From Datura wrightii (taxonomy: Eukaryota > Streptophyta > Magnoliopsida > Solanales > Solanaceae), in the NCBI GenBank assembly GCA_035772735.1, contig JASDFA010000001.1:92777501-92841500 (forward strand): a stretch of 64,000 nucleotides of DNA, written 5' to 3'. Numbering within the stretch: position 1 is the stretch's first letter; every line of letters begins with the position of its first letter. The position numbers and the translations under genes were made by a program. Positions 1-10,142 of the stretch are shown in pieces. Under the pieces are notes generated by a model. It saw only the letters and a list, made by a program, of their open reading frames with translations. It made no database searches and had not been told where the DNA came from.

Positions 1-1281
1 AACACTAGTCCCAAAAATATGCATATGCTCTCCATCGTTTTTCAATGAAGTTGTACCAACATCTAGTGATAAAGCTGACTCATAACATACATACATAAAT
101 CTGAAATTATAACATGAGGAGCCTTGGCTCAAACCAACCACAAGATGAAAATAGTGGGAGTCTAGACTCCAAAATCCATGTGGTAAGTTGATAGCATGAA
201 ATTTAGATAAATCATGAAACATACTTGATCATGTGGGCTTGCCCAATACTTAAACATGCTTGACATAGGCTTGATCATTTGAAAATATGAACACAGACAT
301 GGGTAACTTGAAATCATACTTCCTTTATAAACATCTCATCATGCTTGAATACATATTTCATAGATCTCAACCTTCATGAACTTTCATGGATGGACATCAT
401 AATTTACAAAACTTGAAAACATAATTTATAATTTAAAAACATTGTAAAATATTCCCATTAATCATAGTTCAATATTAGAAACATGCTTGTATTATACCCA
501 TGATTGAAACTTAAGAATTCACATGTTGGGTAAAAACCCCATAGATTCATAAATTAGAATTTTCATGAATTGAGAAGGCATTGGGCATGGGCGTGGACAA
601 TTGCACCCATTCATAGCCTTACATACCTTAAGAAATCTAATTTCACAACTTCCCTGATTGCCCATGGAGAATTTGGGGAAGAACTTGAGAGATTTAGGCT
701 TCATCACCCTTGGGAACTTCTAGATTTGCATGCATGGAAGTGAATAAGCCTAGAATGAACTTACCTCTCTTAAAACACTATATTCTGAGCTTAAAATAAC
801 ATAGTTTAGGCCTTAGGAACTTAAGAATTACAGAAAAGCCCTTAAAAATTCACAGGGAAAAACATATTGCCAATCCCCATGAGGAACTGGACGACTCGTC
901 GTCCCTAACCACGACTCCTGGTCACCTCTCGCCGCCTACACTAGAATCTGCCTTCTGAGGGTCACCACGACTCGTGGTTTACCCAACGACTCATGGTGAC
1001 CAAGTCGTTACCCACACTGTCCAAATGCATCATCCCTCATTCAATACTTGACCATGGACCATTTGACGACTCGTGGTGATGACCACGACCGTGGTCCCAC
1101 CCATGATCAGCCTCAAACTCAAAAATCATAGCCATGTACAACACCCTCCCCATGAGTCACTGGAAGACACGTGGCGCACCCAATGGGTCACTAGATGACT
1201 CGTCCTGTGACCTGGTGCAGAAAATCCTATTTTCTCTAATTAACCTCCCGGGTCTGATCTTAGGGTTTTTGAGGTATTACA
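1..1281 (-). repeat. 3' LTR of element E (partial)
   Basis: This is the reverse complement of a Tekay LTR. The LTR start (TG) is at 1281 and the sequence runs leftward off the window after about 1280 bp of an expected 2.24 kb. It aligns along its length with 39812-41091. It carries several copies of the CACGAGTCGTGG-like inverted repeat (about 890-1120) and the donor-like site AAG|GTATGT (GT at 627-626). Short open frames in here are non-coding shadows. Confidence 0.85.
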
Positions 1282-1520
1282 ATATCTCACCCTTAGGAAT
1301 ATTCATCCTAGAATATGGGAAAACATAATGAAAATCAAAGAAATACAATCATCATACTCAAATATTGAATGTACATGCTGAAAACTAATGAAATGGCTGA
1401 CTTTGAACTAAACTACATGACTGAACTGAATTCCTAAATCACACATCCATTCATTAACTTGAAAGAAAATGGGGCACATGAACTTAACATGAAACTGGAT
1501 AGGGTACTATGGAGGAAACT
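1282..1520 (-). other. Post-pol UTR and polypurine tract of element E
   Basis: Non-coding tail between pol and the 3' LTR of E. Reading the minus strand, the sequence just before the LTR (about 1297-1282) is the decayed counterpart of the AAGGGGGAGATAT tract seen in A. TTCTAGGATGAA (1313-1302) matches the TTCGAGGATGAA that precedes the tract in A and K. The segment stops at 1520 where element A is inserted, and the matching continuation resumes at 21163. Confidence 0.75.
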
Positions 1521-2250
1521 TGTTATACCCCGAGAGCCCTGAGATCGGACCGAGGAGTTGAAACGAACAAAATAGGATTTTTAGCACCAGGTCACAGAAC
1601 AAGTCGTCTCGTGACCCGTCAAGATGACCATGAGTCTTTAAGTGAATCGTGGTGAGGAGCTGGACTTAGTTGGAAAATTCAAGTTTTGAGTAACCACGGG
1701 CATGACCATGAATCGTGGTCAGCCCCACGACTCATTAGGTCAACTGTGGTCAAGGTTGATGGAAGGAAAAAGAGAAGTTGGACAGTGCACATGACGGGTC
1801 CTCACCACGACTTGTTGGGTGCACCACGAGTTGTGGTGTCGCTCGTGGTGACACCCGTGTAGTTTCTGGAAGTGAGGATAATGGGAGGTGAATATGAGTC
1901 GCGGTCACCGGTAATAAATGTAGATGAAATTTCTAGTGGAGACAACAGATGAAGACCACGAGTCATGGCTATGGACAACGACTCGTCCAGTCCCTCGTTG
2001 GGACTAGTAGTCTGGTTTTCCTTGCGAGTTTATTAAGAGTTTTTCCGTAATTCCTATGATCCTAAGACCTATACAACATCGTCTTAAACTCTGAATAGTG
2101 AGTTTTAAGGAGGGTAAGTTCATTCTAAGCTATTCCTAATTCATGCATGCAAGCTTAGAAGTCTAGAGAGATGATCAAGATTAATTTCTTCCAAGTTCTT
2201 CTTCAATTATTCCTTGGGCAATCAGAAAAGTTGTAGAATCTGATTCTCTC

Positions 2251-2258
2251 AGGTATGT
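2251..2258 (+). promoter_or_regulatory. Putative 5' splice site in LTR of element A
   Basis: AG|GTATGT, a near-consensus plant splice donor, about 733 nt into the LTR. The same site is at the corresponding place in the other Tekay LTRs: GT at 19535 (A 3' LTR), 21969 (C), 44178 (J), 62301 (K 3' LTR), and on the minus strand 40427 and 627 (E). Its partner would be the acceptor just upstream of gag (AG at 4042-4043). Confidence 0.45.
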
Positions 2259-3153
2259 AAGGTTATGATTGGGTGAAATTGTTCACACCCATGCCCAATA
2301 TCTTTGAAATTCATGAAAATCTACATGTTGATTCTATGGGGTTTTAACCCAATGCATGAGTTTCCTAAGTTTCTACCATGGGTATGATCTTAGCATGTTT
2401 CTATCGGTGAATTATGATTCATAGGCAAATTTTACAATGTTTTAAATTATAAATTATGTTTTCAAATGCTCAAAACTATGATTCCCATCCATGAATGTTC
2501 ATGAAAGTTGAGGTCTATTAGATATATGTTCAAGTATGATCTGATGTTTATGAAGAAAGTATGATTTTGAAATATTCATGTTATGTTCATGATTTCAAAG
2601 TGAATCAAGTTGATTTCAAGCATGTTTAAGTATTGGGTAAGCCCATATGATCAAATATGTTTTATGATTTCATGAATTAGCTTACCACATGATTTTGGAG
2701 TCAGGACTCCCATTATTTTTAGGTTGTGGTATGGTTTGAGCCAAGGCTCCTCATGTTATGAATTCAGATTATGCATATATTTTATTATTCAGCTTTGTCA
2801 CTAAATGATGGCCAGCTTCATAGAAAAATGATGGAGAGAATATGCATATTTTTGGGAGTAGTGTCTAGCACCGAGTAGGCTAAGGGTCAGTCAACCCTAT
2901 GCCTCAGAACTATGAGCCAACATAGGTATGATTAGATTATTTGGGACCTCTATTGTGAGCTTTCCCCTGCCCCAAGGGGCCTTCATCTTGATATTGATAT
3001 CATGGTAGCATTGTTAGCCCAAGCAAGGATTTGGACGGCTCTGCCCATCTGAGTGTGATAGTCGGGACCACATAAGCTTTATCGTGGTAATGTCGGTTAT
3101 ATCACGATCTCCCATTGTTCCTCATGATTTCAGTTATGCAAGTTTATCATTCA

Positions 3154-3155
<2 letters not shown>

Positions 3156-3193
<38 letters not shown>
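3156..3193. repeat. (AT)n microsatellite in LTR
   Basis: Uninterrupted AT dinucleotides inside the 5' LTR of A. The equivalent position in the 3' LTR (20437-20510) has a longer, interrupted AT/GTATAT tract. The Tekay solo LTR J has almost none there. Confidence 0.9.
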
Positions 3194-3205
<12 letters not shown>

Positions 3206-3841
3206 TAGGAAGGTTTGACCCAGTGTTCAGCTGTACATATGATTATTAGTTTTCAGCTTTGGGTCATTCGAATTAGTTATGTTCAAATCATGGTTTAAGA
3301 AAATAACATGCAATCCCTACTCTCATATTTTTATCTTGATCATGTTATATATTATGCATGTTTTAATAATTTTACTTACTTAAGTGATTTTACTTACCTT
3401 GCATACTTGGTATATTCCACGTACTGACCACATACTTTATGTTGTATTGTTTTATGATACAAGCTCCGTCTGCAGCTCAGCCCCGTCATTAGCCAATTTC
3501 CAAAGTTAGCATCCAGCTTCAGTGGTGAGTCCTCATCTCCCAAGGACCATTCTTATCAATTATGTTTGTATTTTCAGTTTCAGACTTAGAGAGTTAGTTG
3601 GGGTCTTGTCCCATCAACTCATCAGAATTAGAGGCTTTTCAGACATATATTGTATTCAATTTTAGACTCATCTTGTATTCCAATGTGATGTTATGTTTAG
3701 ACTTCCTCTATGTTATTGTAATTGATCTTCCGCTTTATTTGATGGAGTTAGATATATGTTAATGGGATAGGTCGACTTGGAGTCTCTCGGGGCTTCTTGT
3801 CCCGTGTCTCGATCCGGGCCTATGTTTGGGTCGTGACAAAC

Positions 3842-3854
3842 TTTGTATCAGAGC
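3842..3854 (+). other. Primer-binding site of element A (initiator Met-tRNA)
   Basis: TTTGTATCAGAGC matches the usual TTGGTATCAGAGC at all but one base and starts four bases after the LTR. This is the standard complement of the plant initiator methionine tRNA 3' end, where minus-strand DNA synthesis starts. Confidence 0.85.
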
Positions 3855-4041
3855 AATAGTTTTTGAAGAGTCCTAGGGTGTCTAAAAGCCCCGTTAAGTA
3901 GAGTCTTTTCATGGGTGTGAAGCGCGCCACACTTATGAAGAAGAGACTACGAGACATTTAGGAAATGTTCCCTTCTTTCATAATCTATGTTGTGCGGTGA
4001 AATGTCTCTCTATCATTCTAACTCGTGCTATATGCATTTGC

Positions 4042-4050
4042 AGATTCATG
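4042..4050 (+). promoter_or_regulatory. Putative 3' splice site and gag start codon of element A
   Basis: TGCATTTGCAG followed by four bases (ATTC) and the gag ATG (4048-4050). All four Tekay elements in the window have an AG acceptor exactly four bases before the gag ATG: C 23851-23852, E 38644-38643 on the minus strand, K 50033-50034. Confidence 0.45.
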
Positions 4051-4625
4051 CCTCCCTGCAGAGTTAATGGCAGAAGAAATGGAAACAAAAATGCCCATGA
4101 GGATGGCAATGGAGACGGGCACCAACATGCCCCACCAGCCCATGAGAACCATGCACTGGAGCCGGTTTCCCACACTGAATTCAGGGCAGCCATTTAGATG
4201 CTAGCATAGGCCTTGGCCTAGGTCAATCAGCAGGCGGTAGCGCACGTCCCTCAGAACGGGAGTACGGTGGCAACATGAGTCATAGATTGTCTAAGGATGA
4301 ACCCTCCATAGTTTCTTGGGTCAAATATGGACGAGGATCCACATCATTTTATCGATGAGATTATAAAGATCACCCAGGTTATGGGGGTGACTGGGGAGAA
4401 GCGTGCCAATTTGACCTTATATCAGTTAAATGGGGTTTCACACATTTGGTTCAAATAGTAGAAGGATAGTAGGGCAGTCGGAGCAGGCCCTATCAATTAG
4501 GATGAGTTTCATGTCGCTTTTCTAGATCGGTTCTTCCCTCGTGAGATGAGAGAGCTGAAAGAGGACAAATTTGTGAATCTGAGTTAAGGGAAGATGACGG
4601 TGCAGGAGTATGCCCTAGAGTTCAC
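4048..4625 (+). pseudogene. gag of element A, N-terminal part (broken)
   Basis: Encodes the start of the structural Gag protein. The frame opens MPPCRVNGRRNG followed by an N/G/H/D-rich stretch, which is the usual Tekay Gag N-terminus. A TAG stops the frame at 4195-4197 and further stops follow. Homology nevertheless continues in reading order (MNPP..FLG, DEDPHHFIDE at about 4290-4360) through the conserved Gag core until the insertion point at 4625. The remainder resumes at 14471. It cannot make a working protein. Confidence 0.8.
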
Positions 4626-6052
4626 TGTTCGGTGCTGTGGTAGGGGTTAAAAACCGACACGCAAGTGCACGTGGTCAAACAAGTAATAAAGTGGCTAAGT
4701 AAGCCAAGTATCGAACCAAGGAAACTCTGGATAAGTAAAAATTGCTCAAGTATACTATATTCTATCTTACTTCTATATATGCTGACAACAACGTAACCAA
4801 AAGTTAAATAATTTTGTTTATAAATTATATACTAAAAATATTAACAAACATATACTTTGAATTTAAACTATGGATATGAGCATGCCAAGGTTAAGAACAA
4901 GTAATAAACTTGATTATAATCATAATTCGGTTATTCTTCTCTTCTAGTTGCTAGCCAAGAACATTATCCAAGAGATTAAAACTCTCGTATTTAATCTCAC
5001 TTAAGAATCATAAACCATCCGTCTACATTTCTGTAATCAAATGCAATTTATGACCTCGCAATACAATTTTGGTTCCTAAATTGACTAATACGGCTTTCAA
5101 GTATATTTCTATCAGGAAAGCACATCAAAACCCAATTTTCCCAAATCAAGTTAAGAACAATACCCTATTAATTCACAACTTTCCAATTTCGTGCTCTCTC
5201 GAGTGAAATCAGACTTTTTAGATGAACATTAATGTCGGCCACACACTAATGCAGTAGAAACAAGAATTAATAGAACAACATAGAAGAAGAAGATGAAAAA
5301 CCATACAATTCAATAATCAAAATTCATCACCATTGTTCATAACCTCAGCAAGGAAGAGAATTAGCCACTCATTTGTGGATTAATCATCCTAAAACAAGTG
5401 TTAATCATACAAACAATTGCTTGAAAGAAGAAAGAAAGAGAGAAAAACCCTTAGCTTTTTCGTCCCTCAACTGCCTGTAACCCACGTCCTTGCTCCACCA
5501 AGTCTGAATTCATTAAAAACAAGCCTAAGTGTTCTATTTATACTATTGGGAATTTTTCCCGGAATAACAAGCAACGTGTCACGGAGGCCAACGCGGAGCA
5601 CTGCCTCCGTGACACGGCGTGGACGCGGACCCTCACTGGAAATCTGGGGTCCGGGAATAAAGCCTCAACGTGGCACGATATGCAACGCGGTGGCTTGCCT
5701 CCGTGCCACGGAGCTGTCGCGAGGCTCCACTGGAAATTGACAATTAAATCACCCTCCAGGCAGTGTGCCTCCGTGATGGTAGCGTGGCACGGCTCCATCG
5801 CGGAGCCCCTTTACATTGTGCAGTCCAATGTCTTTTTCGTGCTCGCATCCAAGTCCAACTCCGATATTGTTCCAACATGCATTTTAGCTCCTCAAAATCA
5901 TGTTTTACCTATAAAACAATGCTAATCATGTTGGTTAGTATAAATTCACATTTTATTACCAATTACATGAAAATGTATACACATTGCACAATAAACAAGA
6001 CGAAAATGATACGTTTGAGTATCACTTGAGCATATAAATCTGCCCAAGATCA
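4626..6052 (-). repeat. 3' LTR of element B
   Basis: 1427 bp. On the minus strand it starts TGATCTTGGGCAG (6052 leftward) and ends CAGCACCGAACA (4626). It is near-identical to 13039-14465. It contains a GC-rich inverted repeat (CGTGTCACGGAGG and its complement, about 5574-5620) and a second GTGGCAC-type inverted repeat (about 5670-5710). The open frames on the plus strand here recur in the other LTR copy and are not genes. Confidence 0.9.
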
Positions 6053-6056
6053 CTTA

Positions 6057-6070
6057 CCCCACACTTAAAT
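6057..6070 (-). other. Polypurine tract of element B
   Basis: On the minus strand ATTTAAGTGTGGGG sits four bases before the 3' LTR (TG at 6052), the position where plus-strand DNA synthesis is primed. TTCGAGGACGAA (6087-6076) lies just upstream, as it does before the tracts of A and K. Confidence 0.75.
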
Positions 6071-7844
6071 CCTTGTTCGTCCTCGAACAACACATACACA
6101 ACTCATGCAAATTACATCCCAACCTTCGCCACTATGGTGCGACAAATTACGCTACAGTCATACCGATCATTCAGTATTGTAAATCATCAAGAAAACATGC
6201 ATGGTCTTAACAATTCAATGACCTTTAATACATCAAGACTTCCTAGACTTTAAGAATCGACCCTCGATATCGGCAAACTCATGCAAATCAGCTAATCAAG
6301 ATATCCGACACGAAAATCCATCTTTCATCAAGCATGTGCCCTCACAACTCAAGAGAATCTTCCCCTTTTTGTTCATGTGACACACAAACATTCAGGTAGG
6401 GGCATGTAAAAATTAATTTCACTCTCTCTCCCAAAAGAATTCACATGCCTCATGTCACGTAGGACTTTAATGGGTTGTAATGGAAGCTATGGAACTAGTA
6501 CATATTGGATTAGCCAATAATAGCCACTAGCATCATTAAGCGCCTTTTCAACACATTCCCATCAACTCATGAACATTGTTTCTCTCGTTTCTTTTTTCAT
6601 CATCCCATTCATGCTGGTTTACTTTCATATGGCCCATTTCATCAAACACACTTGACATGACACAAAGGTTTTTCATGCACCTTCATTATCATTTCATTAT
6701 AACAAGTGCCTCTTCCACCTTTTTTCTTTTCTTTCCTCACTCTGCTTTTCTTTTTCTTTCCACTATTCTCACTCTTTGACACTTTGGGAAAATTTTTTCT
6801 GTTCTTCTTAAGCGCTTAAGAGTTTTGTATAGACTTCACGGCTAATGAAAAGAAAGAATTAAGCTTAGTTTATACAATTTTGGACAAAAGAAAGAAATAA
6901 TCGGCTAAAGGCTCAACGGGCTGACTAGGGTATACAATCACATAAAAAGGTAGTGTATGACAAGAAACAAAAAATAGAAACTCTCGGTTAAAACAAAGAA
7001 ATGCCTACATCCTTTCCAACACTACACCTCCTTCATTTCGTTTTGTACACACACCAGGCAAGTTCTAGACACTTCACAATGGCATGGAATAACAACACCT
7101 CACTTCACACTTCATGCACATGCTCGATTAAAGATGCATTCACAGACTCTTTAATTAGCCAATTACATGAATTCAGAATTAAGCCTCAATCACACCAAAT
7201 CGAATTCTATAGCCAAGGTAACTCAACATATTTACAAAATTGCATGCTTTCAACCGAATCACTTTTACATTTTGAATATCAGTTACAACACGCAACCATA
7301 ATTTCACAACCATATAGTAACTACAGGTTCCGTGATGTAATCCACCAAAGAAAAACTGAAAACAAATTAAAATCACTACTCCTACCGACTACATTTCCCT
7401 TAAAACGGTCGTCATCCATCCATCATAGGGAACGGTCATTAACTATGACGTCGGTTCAATGGGACTATTCTTGGTAAAAGAACCGAAAACAAACTCCGAG
7501 ATACCCAAAAATAAAAATGGAGAAAAAAAATTTCAAACGTCGATCATTTCGATGGACAAATATTTACAAAATTTTTAATATGTACAAAATATTTTCGCAA
7601 ATTTTTAAAAATATCGATCATTTCAATAGAGAAAAAAAAACATAAGAAAATATTTACAAAACTTTTTACAGACTTAGCTGGCAAACCACAACATTTCACA
7701 ACACACATCATCAATTACCACAAATATATACAGATACAAACCAGTTTGCACTTCACAAACACAGGGAAACTTAAACATACAAAACAAACAGAGGAAAGAA
7801 CATACAAGCAAACCAGCCTAGCCCCATCACCTAATTACTCCCCA

Positions 7845-7858
7845 CCCCACACTTAAAT
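7845..7858 (-). other. Internal PPT-like motif of element B, downstream of ORF3
   Basis: An exact repeat of the ATTTAAGTGTGGGG found at the 3' LTR border. It lies about 65 bp after the ORF3 stop codon and is preceded by GGGGACAATGTTCG. It could act as an internal polypurine tract. Alternatively it could mark an ancient element end captured inside the present one. Confidence 0.5.
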
Positions 7859-7923
7859 CGAACATTGTCCCCAGTGTTCACAAAAATTCAAATCAAAAAA
7901 TTTTGGGTGGTGGAACTCCCTGA

Positions 7924-9144
7924 TCAGTCAAAATATTCGACTTCTTCATCCGGTTCTGCTGCCTCATCGCCCATGTCCGATTCACCTCCATCGTCGTCAT
8001 CGGACTCCACATCGGAGTCCTCCCGACGTGTCTCCTCGTCCGTGGGGACATCATCGTCAGTGGGCTCTACAAATGCTGGCCCCACTCGGCATAAAGCCCT
8101 GGCGTTTTCGCCAAATGGGTAATCCAGCTCCAGCTGCCATAGCTCCTCCTCCGTGGCTGGTCTCCCACCAATCCGAAGCTGAAGCATTTGCATACCAAAC
8201 ATCCGTGCCATGTACTGGTCATCGCGAGCATGTCGCTCGCCAAGTGTCAGCACTGGCCCGTGTGTGGTGTCGGGGGCCTTAGTTTTGGTCACATCGAGGG
8301 CCCTCCGCTCCAACTGCGGGATGTAGTCCAAAGCCTCTTCCTCGACGTCGAGGCCCCGGAGGAAGGTGGTGATAAGTCCTCTGAACCCATACCTGTGGCC
8401 CTGGTGTAGTCGGGCTCTCTTCATGGTGCATATGATGACCGCCCCAACATTAATCTCTAGCCCTTTCATCAGGGCATACACCAGGCAAACACGGTCCCGG
8501 GTCACATCCGTCATGTGCACCCCCGGGATCAGGCACGAACAAACTATTTTCAGCCAAATTCTTGCCTCCCTGTTCATTTGAGAATACGGCAGAGTCTGAT
8601 GGTAACCCCTCTCCTTATGTCTGCTCCATCTGGCTGTGGATCGAGCCCCATAGAATGTGCGTCTGATATCGGCATATGGTGGGGTGATATTCAGCTGGCG
8701 GAGAACGTGGGCGTCTGTGTCCCGTGCTCCAATGATGGCATTTAATTGCTGGGGTTCCAAAGTGACAATCTGCCCTCTGATCTTTATTGTGTGGCTTCTG
8801 ATTGCCGGGTTCCAATTTGCATAGAACTCCCGAACTAGATGTAAGTTGCACTCCTTGGGCTCCTGAAATATGAAGCTGAGCCCAGCTGCATCGATCCTCT
8901 GCACTATACAGGGGAACTCCTGTGCTAGTGGTTCCCGCGCAATATGCTCCTCAGGGAAGTATTTGTTTTCCTTGTGTTTAGCATACCACTTCTTCCCTTC
9001 ATCGGTTACCCACCTCATTCCGTACTGGCGGCATTGGCCGCGCGGAATAGCTGGTGCAGCTGGGACTGCTGTGCCCAGTCTAAGTCGTTTTCTCCCGGTG
9101 CCTGAAGTAGATACACCTTTACCCTTATCCTGCCTACTTGCCAT
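7924..9144 (-). CDS. Third ORF of element B (uncharacterised plant-transposon protein, 406 aa)
   Basis: An uninterrupted 406-codon frame, TGA at 7926-7924. I choose the ATG at 9144-9142 (MASRQDKGKG) because an acceptor-like GTTGACAG lies six bases upstream and no ATG precedes it in frame. Residues 1-25 are basic with a GRKRLRLG patch that could be a nuclear signal. The central region (about 60-290) has the VREFYAN motif at 104-110 and a following IRGQ..TLEPQQLNAIIG segment. These recall proteins annotated 'putative plant transposon protein' that often accompany Athila-like elements. Residues 362-406 are a strongly acidic D/E-rich tail. No transmembrane segment or signal peptide is evident, so an envelope role is not supported. 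Function is unknown. Its intactness in an element whose gag has stops is notable. Confidence 0.8.
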   Translation of the reverse strand: MASRQDKGKGVSTSGTGRKRLRLGTAVPAAPAIPRGQCRQYGMRWVTDEGKKWYAKHKENKYFPEEHIAREPLAQEFPCIVQRIDAAGLSFIFQEPKECNLHLVREFYANWNPAIRSHTIKIRGQIVTLEPQQLNAIIGARDTDAHVLRQLNITPPYADIRRTFYGARSTARWSRHKERGYHQTLPYSQMNREARIWLKIVCSCLIPGVHMTDVTRDRVCLVYALMKGLEINVGAVIICTMKRARLHQGHRYGFRGLITTFLRGLDVEEEALDYIPQLERRALDVTKTKAPDTTHGPVLTLGERHARDDQYMARMFGMQMLQLRIGGRPATEEELWQLELDYPFGENARALCRVGPAFVEPTDDDVPTDEETRREDSDVESDDDDGGESDMGDEAAEPDEEVEYFD

Positions 9145-9149
9145 TGTAC

Positions 9150-9852
9150 CTGTCAACACAAATAAACAAGCACCATGTCAAGCTAAATGCATGTGAGCTT
9201 CGGCTAAGGTCGGGTTAAGCTAAGTTTACCCCACACTTAGTCCTTAGCTACGGTTACGATACTACGGCAAGAATCACTTTATTTACACCAAAAACAAACA
9301 ACTATACAATTTATGATTAGTGCGTTCGCAAAGAAAATTTCGACAGTATAACCTTAGCGTACTACTCAGACTTCATACAGCTAATCCCAATCTTACCATC
9401 GCTAGCAATTCAACCATCGCACTTAGCAACGAAAACAACAAACAAAAACAACAACAAAAATTCTAGATACATATGAACCTATATAACCAACCAATTCGAA
9501 CAATTTTCACATTTTCCCAAAAACCAGAGAATTCGTCGTCTATTACATTCAAACACTATTTACAACGAGTTATCTCAATTCACAAGCACACTCCGGCATA
9601 TAATTCACAAATTTACCAAGTTACCCAATTCGATTTCAACAACCCAAGCCCTAGAACTGAATTTCACAATCAAATTCAAATCATTCACGCAATCGACAAG
9701 TTCAAATGCTCATTACAACATTCCGAACATTTAACAATCAAAGAATAACTCAATTTCATGCTAAATTGCTACTTAGGGTAATATATCTCACCTCCCATGC
9801 TCAAATTCGACTAAAATCGACAAAAACTTGAGAGAGACGAGGAAAACATACC
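9150..9852 (-). promoter_or_regulatory. Putative intron upstream of ORF3 in element B
   Basis: On the minus strand AACTTAAAG|GTATGTTTTCC (GT at 9851-9850) is a strong donor. TTTATTTGTGTTGACAG (AG at 9151-9150) is a strong acceptor with a T-rich tract. Splicing would remove about 700 nt and leave GTACA before the ORF3 ATG. This would be a way to translate a 3'-terminal ORF from a shorter RNA. Prediction only. Confidence 0.4.
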
Positions 9853-10142
9853 TTTAAGTTGAATAATCGAAGAAACTCGACAACTTGGTTGCTTAATACC
9901 GTGGCACATTGGTTGGGGTGGGAAATTTGGGTGTTTAGTCGTGGAGAAGAGAGAAAATGAGGAAAAGGGCCTAAAATCGGGGTTTAAAATGAAGAAAAAT
10001 ACGCGGGTCACCCAGCAACCCGGTGTGACCCGTCACAAAACATAGGGCAACGTGTCACGAAGGGTAACGCGGAGCCCCTCCTCCGTGACACGGAGCTATC
10101 GCGATAGCTTACTGGAATTTTCAAAAATTCCAGATTAACCTT

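Larger units (their letters stand above)
1521..3838 (+). repeat. 5' LTR of element A
   Basis: Starts TGTTATACCCCG and ends GGGTCGTGACA, directly followed by the primer-binding site. Its U3-like first 500 bp is rich in CACGAGTCGTGG-type inverted repeats. A donor-like CTCAG|GTATGTAAGG occurs with GT at 2253-2254. A block with several hairpin-forming stretches lies at about 2870-3110. An (AT)n microsatellite lies at 3156-3193. Confidence 0.88.
6053..7923 (-). other. 3' non-coding region of element B
   Basis: A 1.9-kb AT-rich stretch between the stop of ORF3 and the 3' LTR. I find no protein-like frame. It is bounded at both ends by the same polypurine-like motif on the minus strand (ATTTAAGTGTGGGG): at 7858-7845, right behind ORF3, and at 6070-6057, next to the LTR. 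A pyrimidine-rich tract lies at about 6560-6770 on the plus strand. Confidence 0.7.

Noticed and set aside
1134..1328. 64-codon frame at the left edge
   Set aside because: Lies on the antisense strand of the E 3' LTR and UTR.
5417..5740. 107-codon plus-strand frame, repeated at 13830-14153
   Set aside because: Both copies lie in the paired LTRs of B, antisense to the element. The duplication follows from LTR identity, and there is no protein-family signal.
7001..7477. 158-codon plus-strand frame in the 3' region of B
   Set aside because: Low-complexity, antisense to the element, and in a region with no conservation signal I can see; likely chance.
7924..9144. ORF3 as an envelope protein
   Set aside because: No signal peptide or membrane segment is visible and the tail is acidic and soluble-looking, so the envelope label sometimes used for Athila third ORFs is not supported.
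8028..9196. Several plus-strand frames across ORF3
   Set aside because: Shadows of the intact 406-codon frame on the minus strand.
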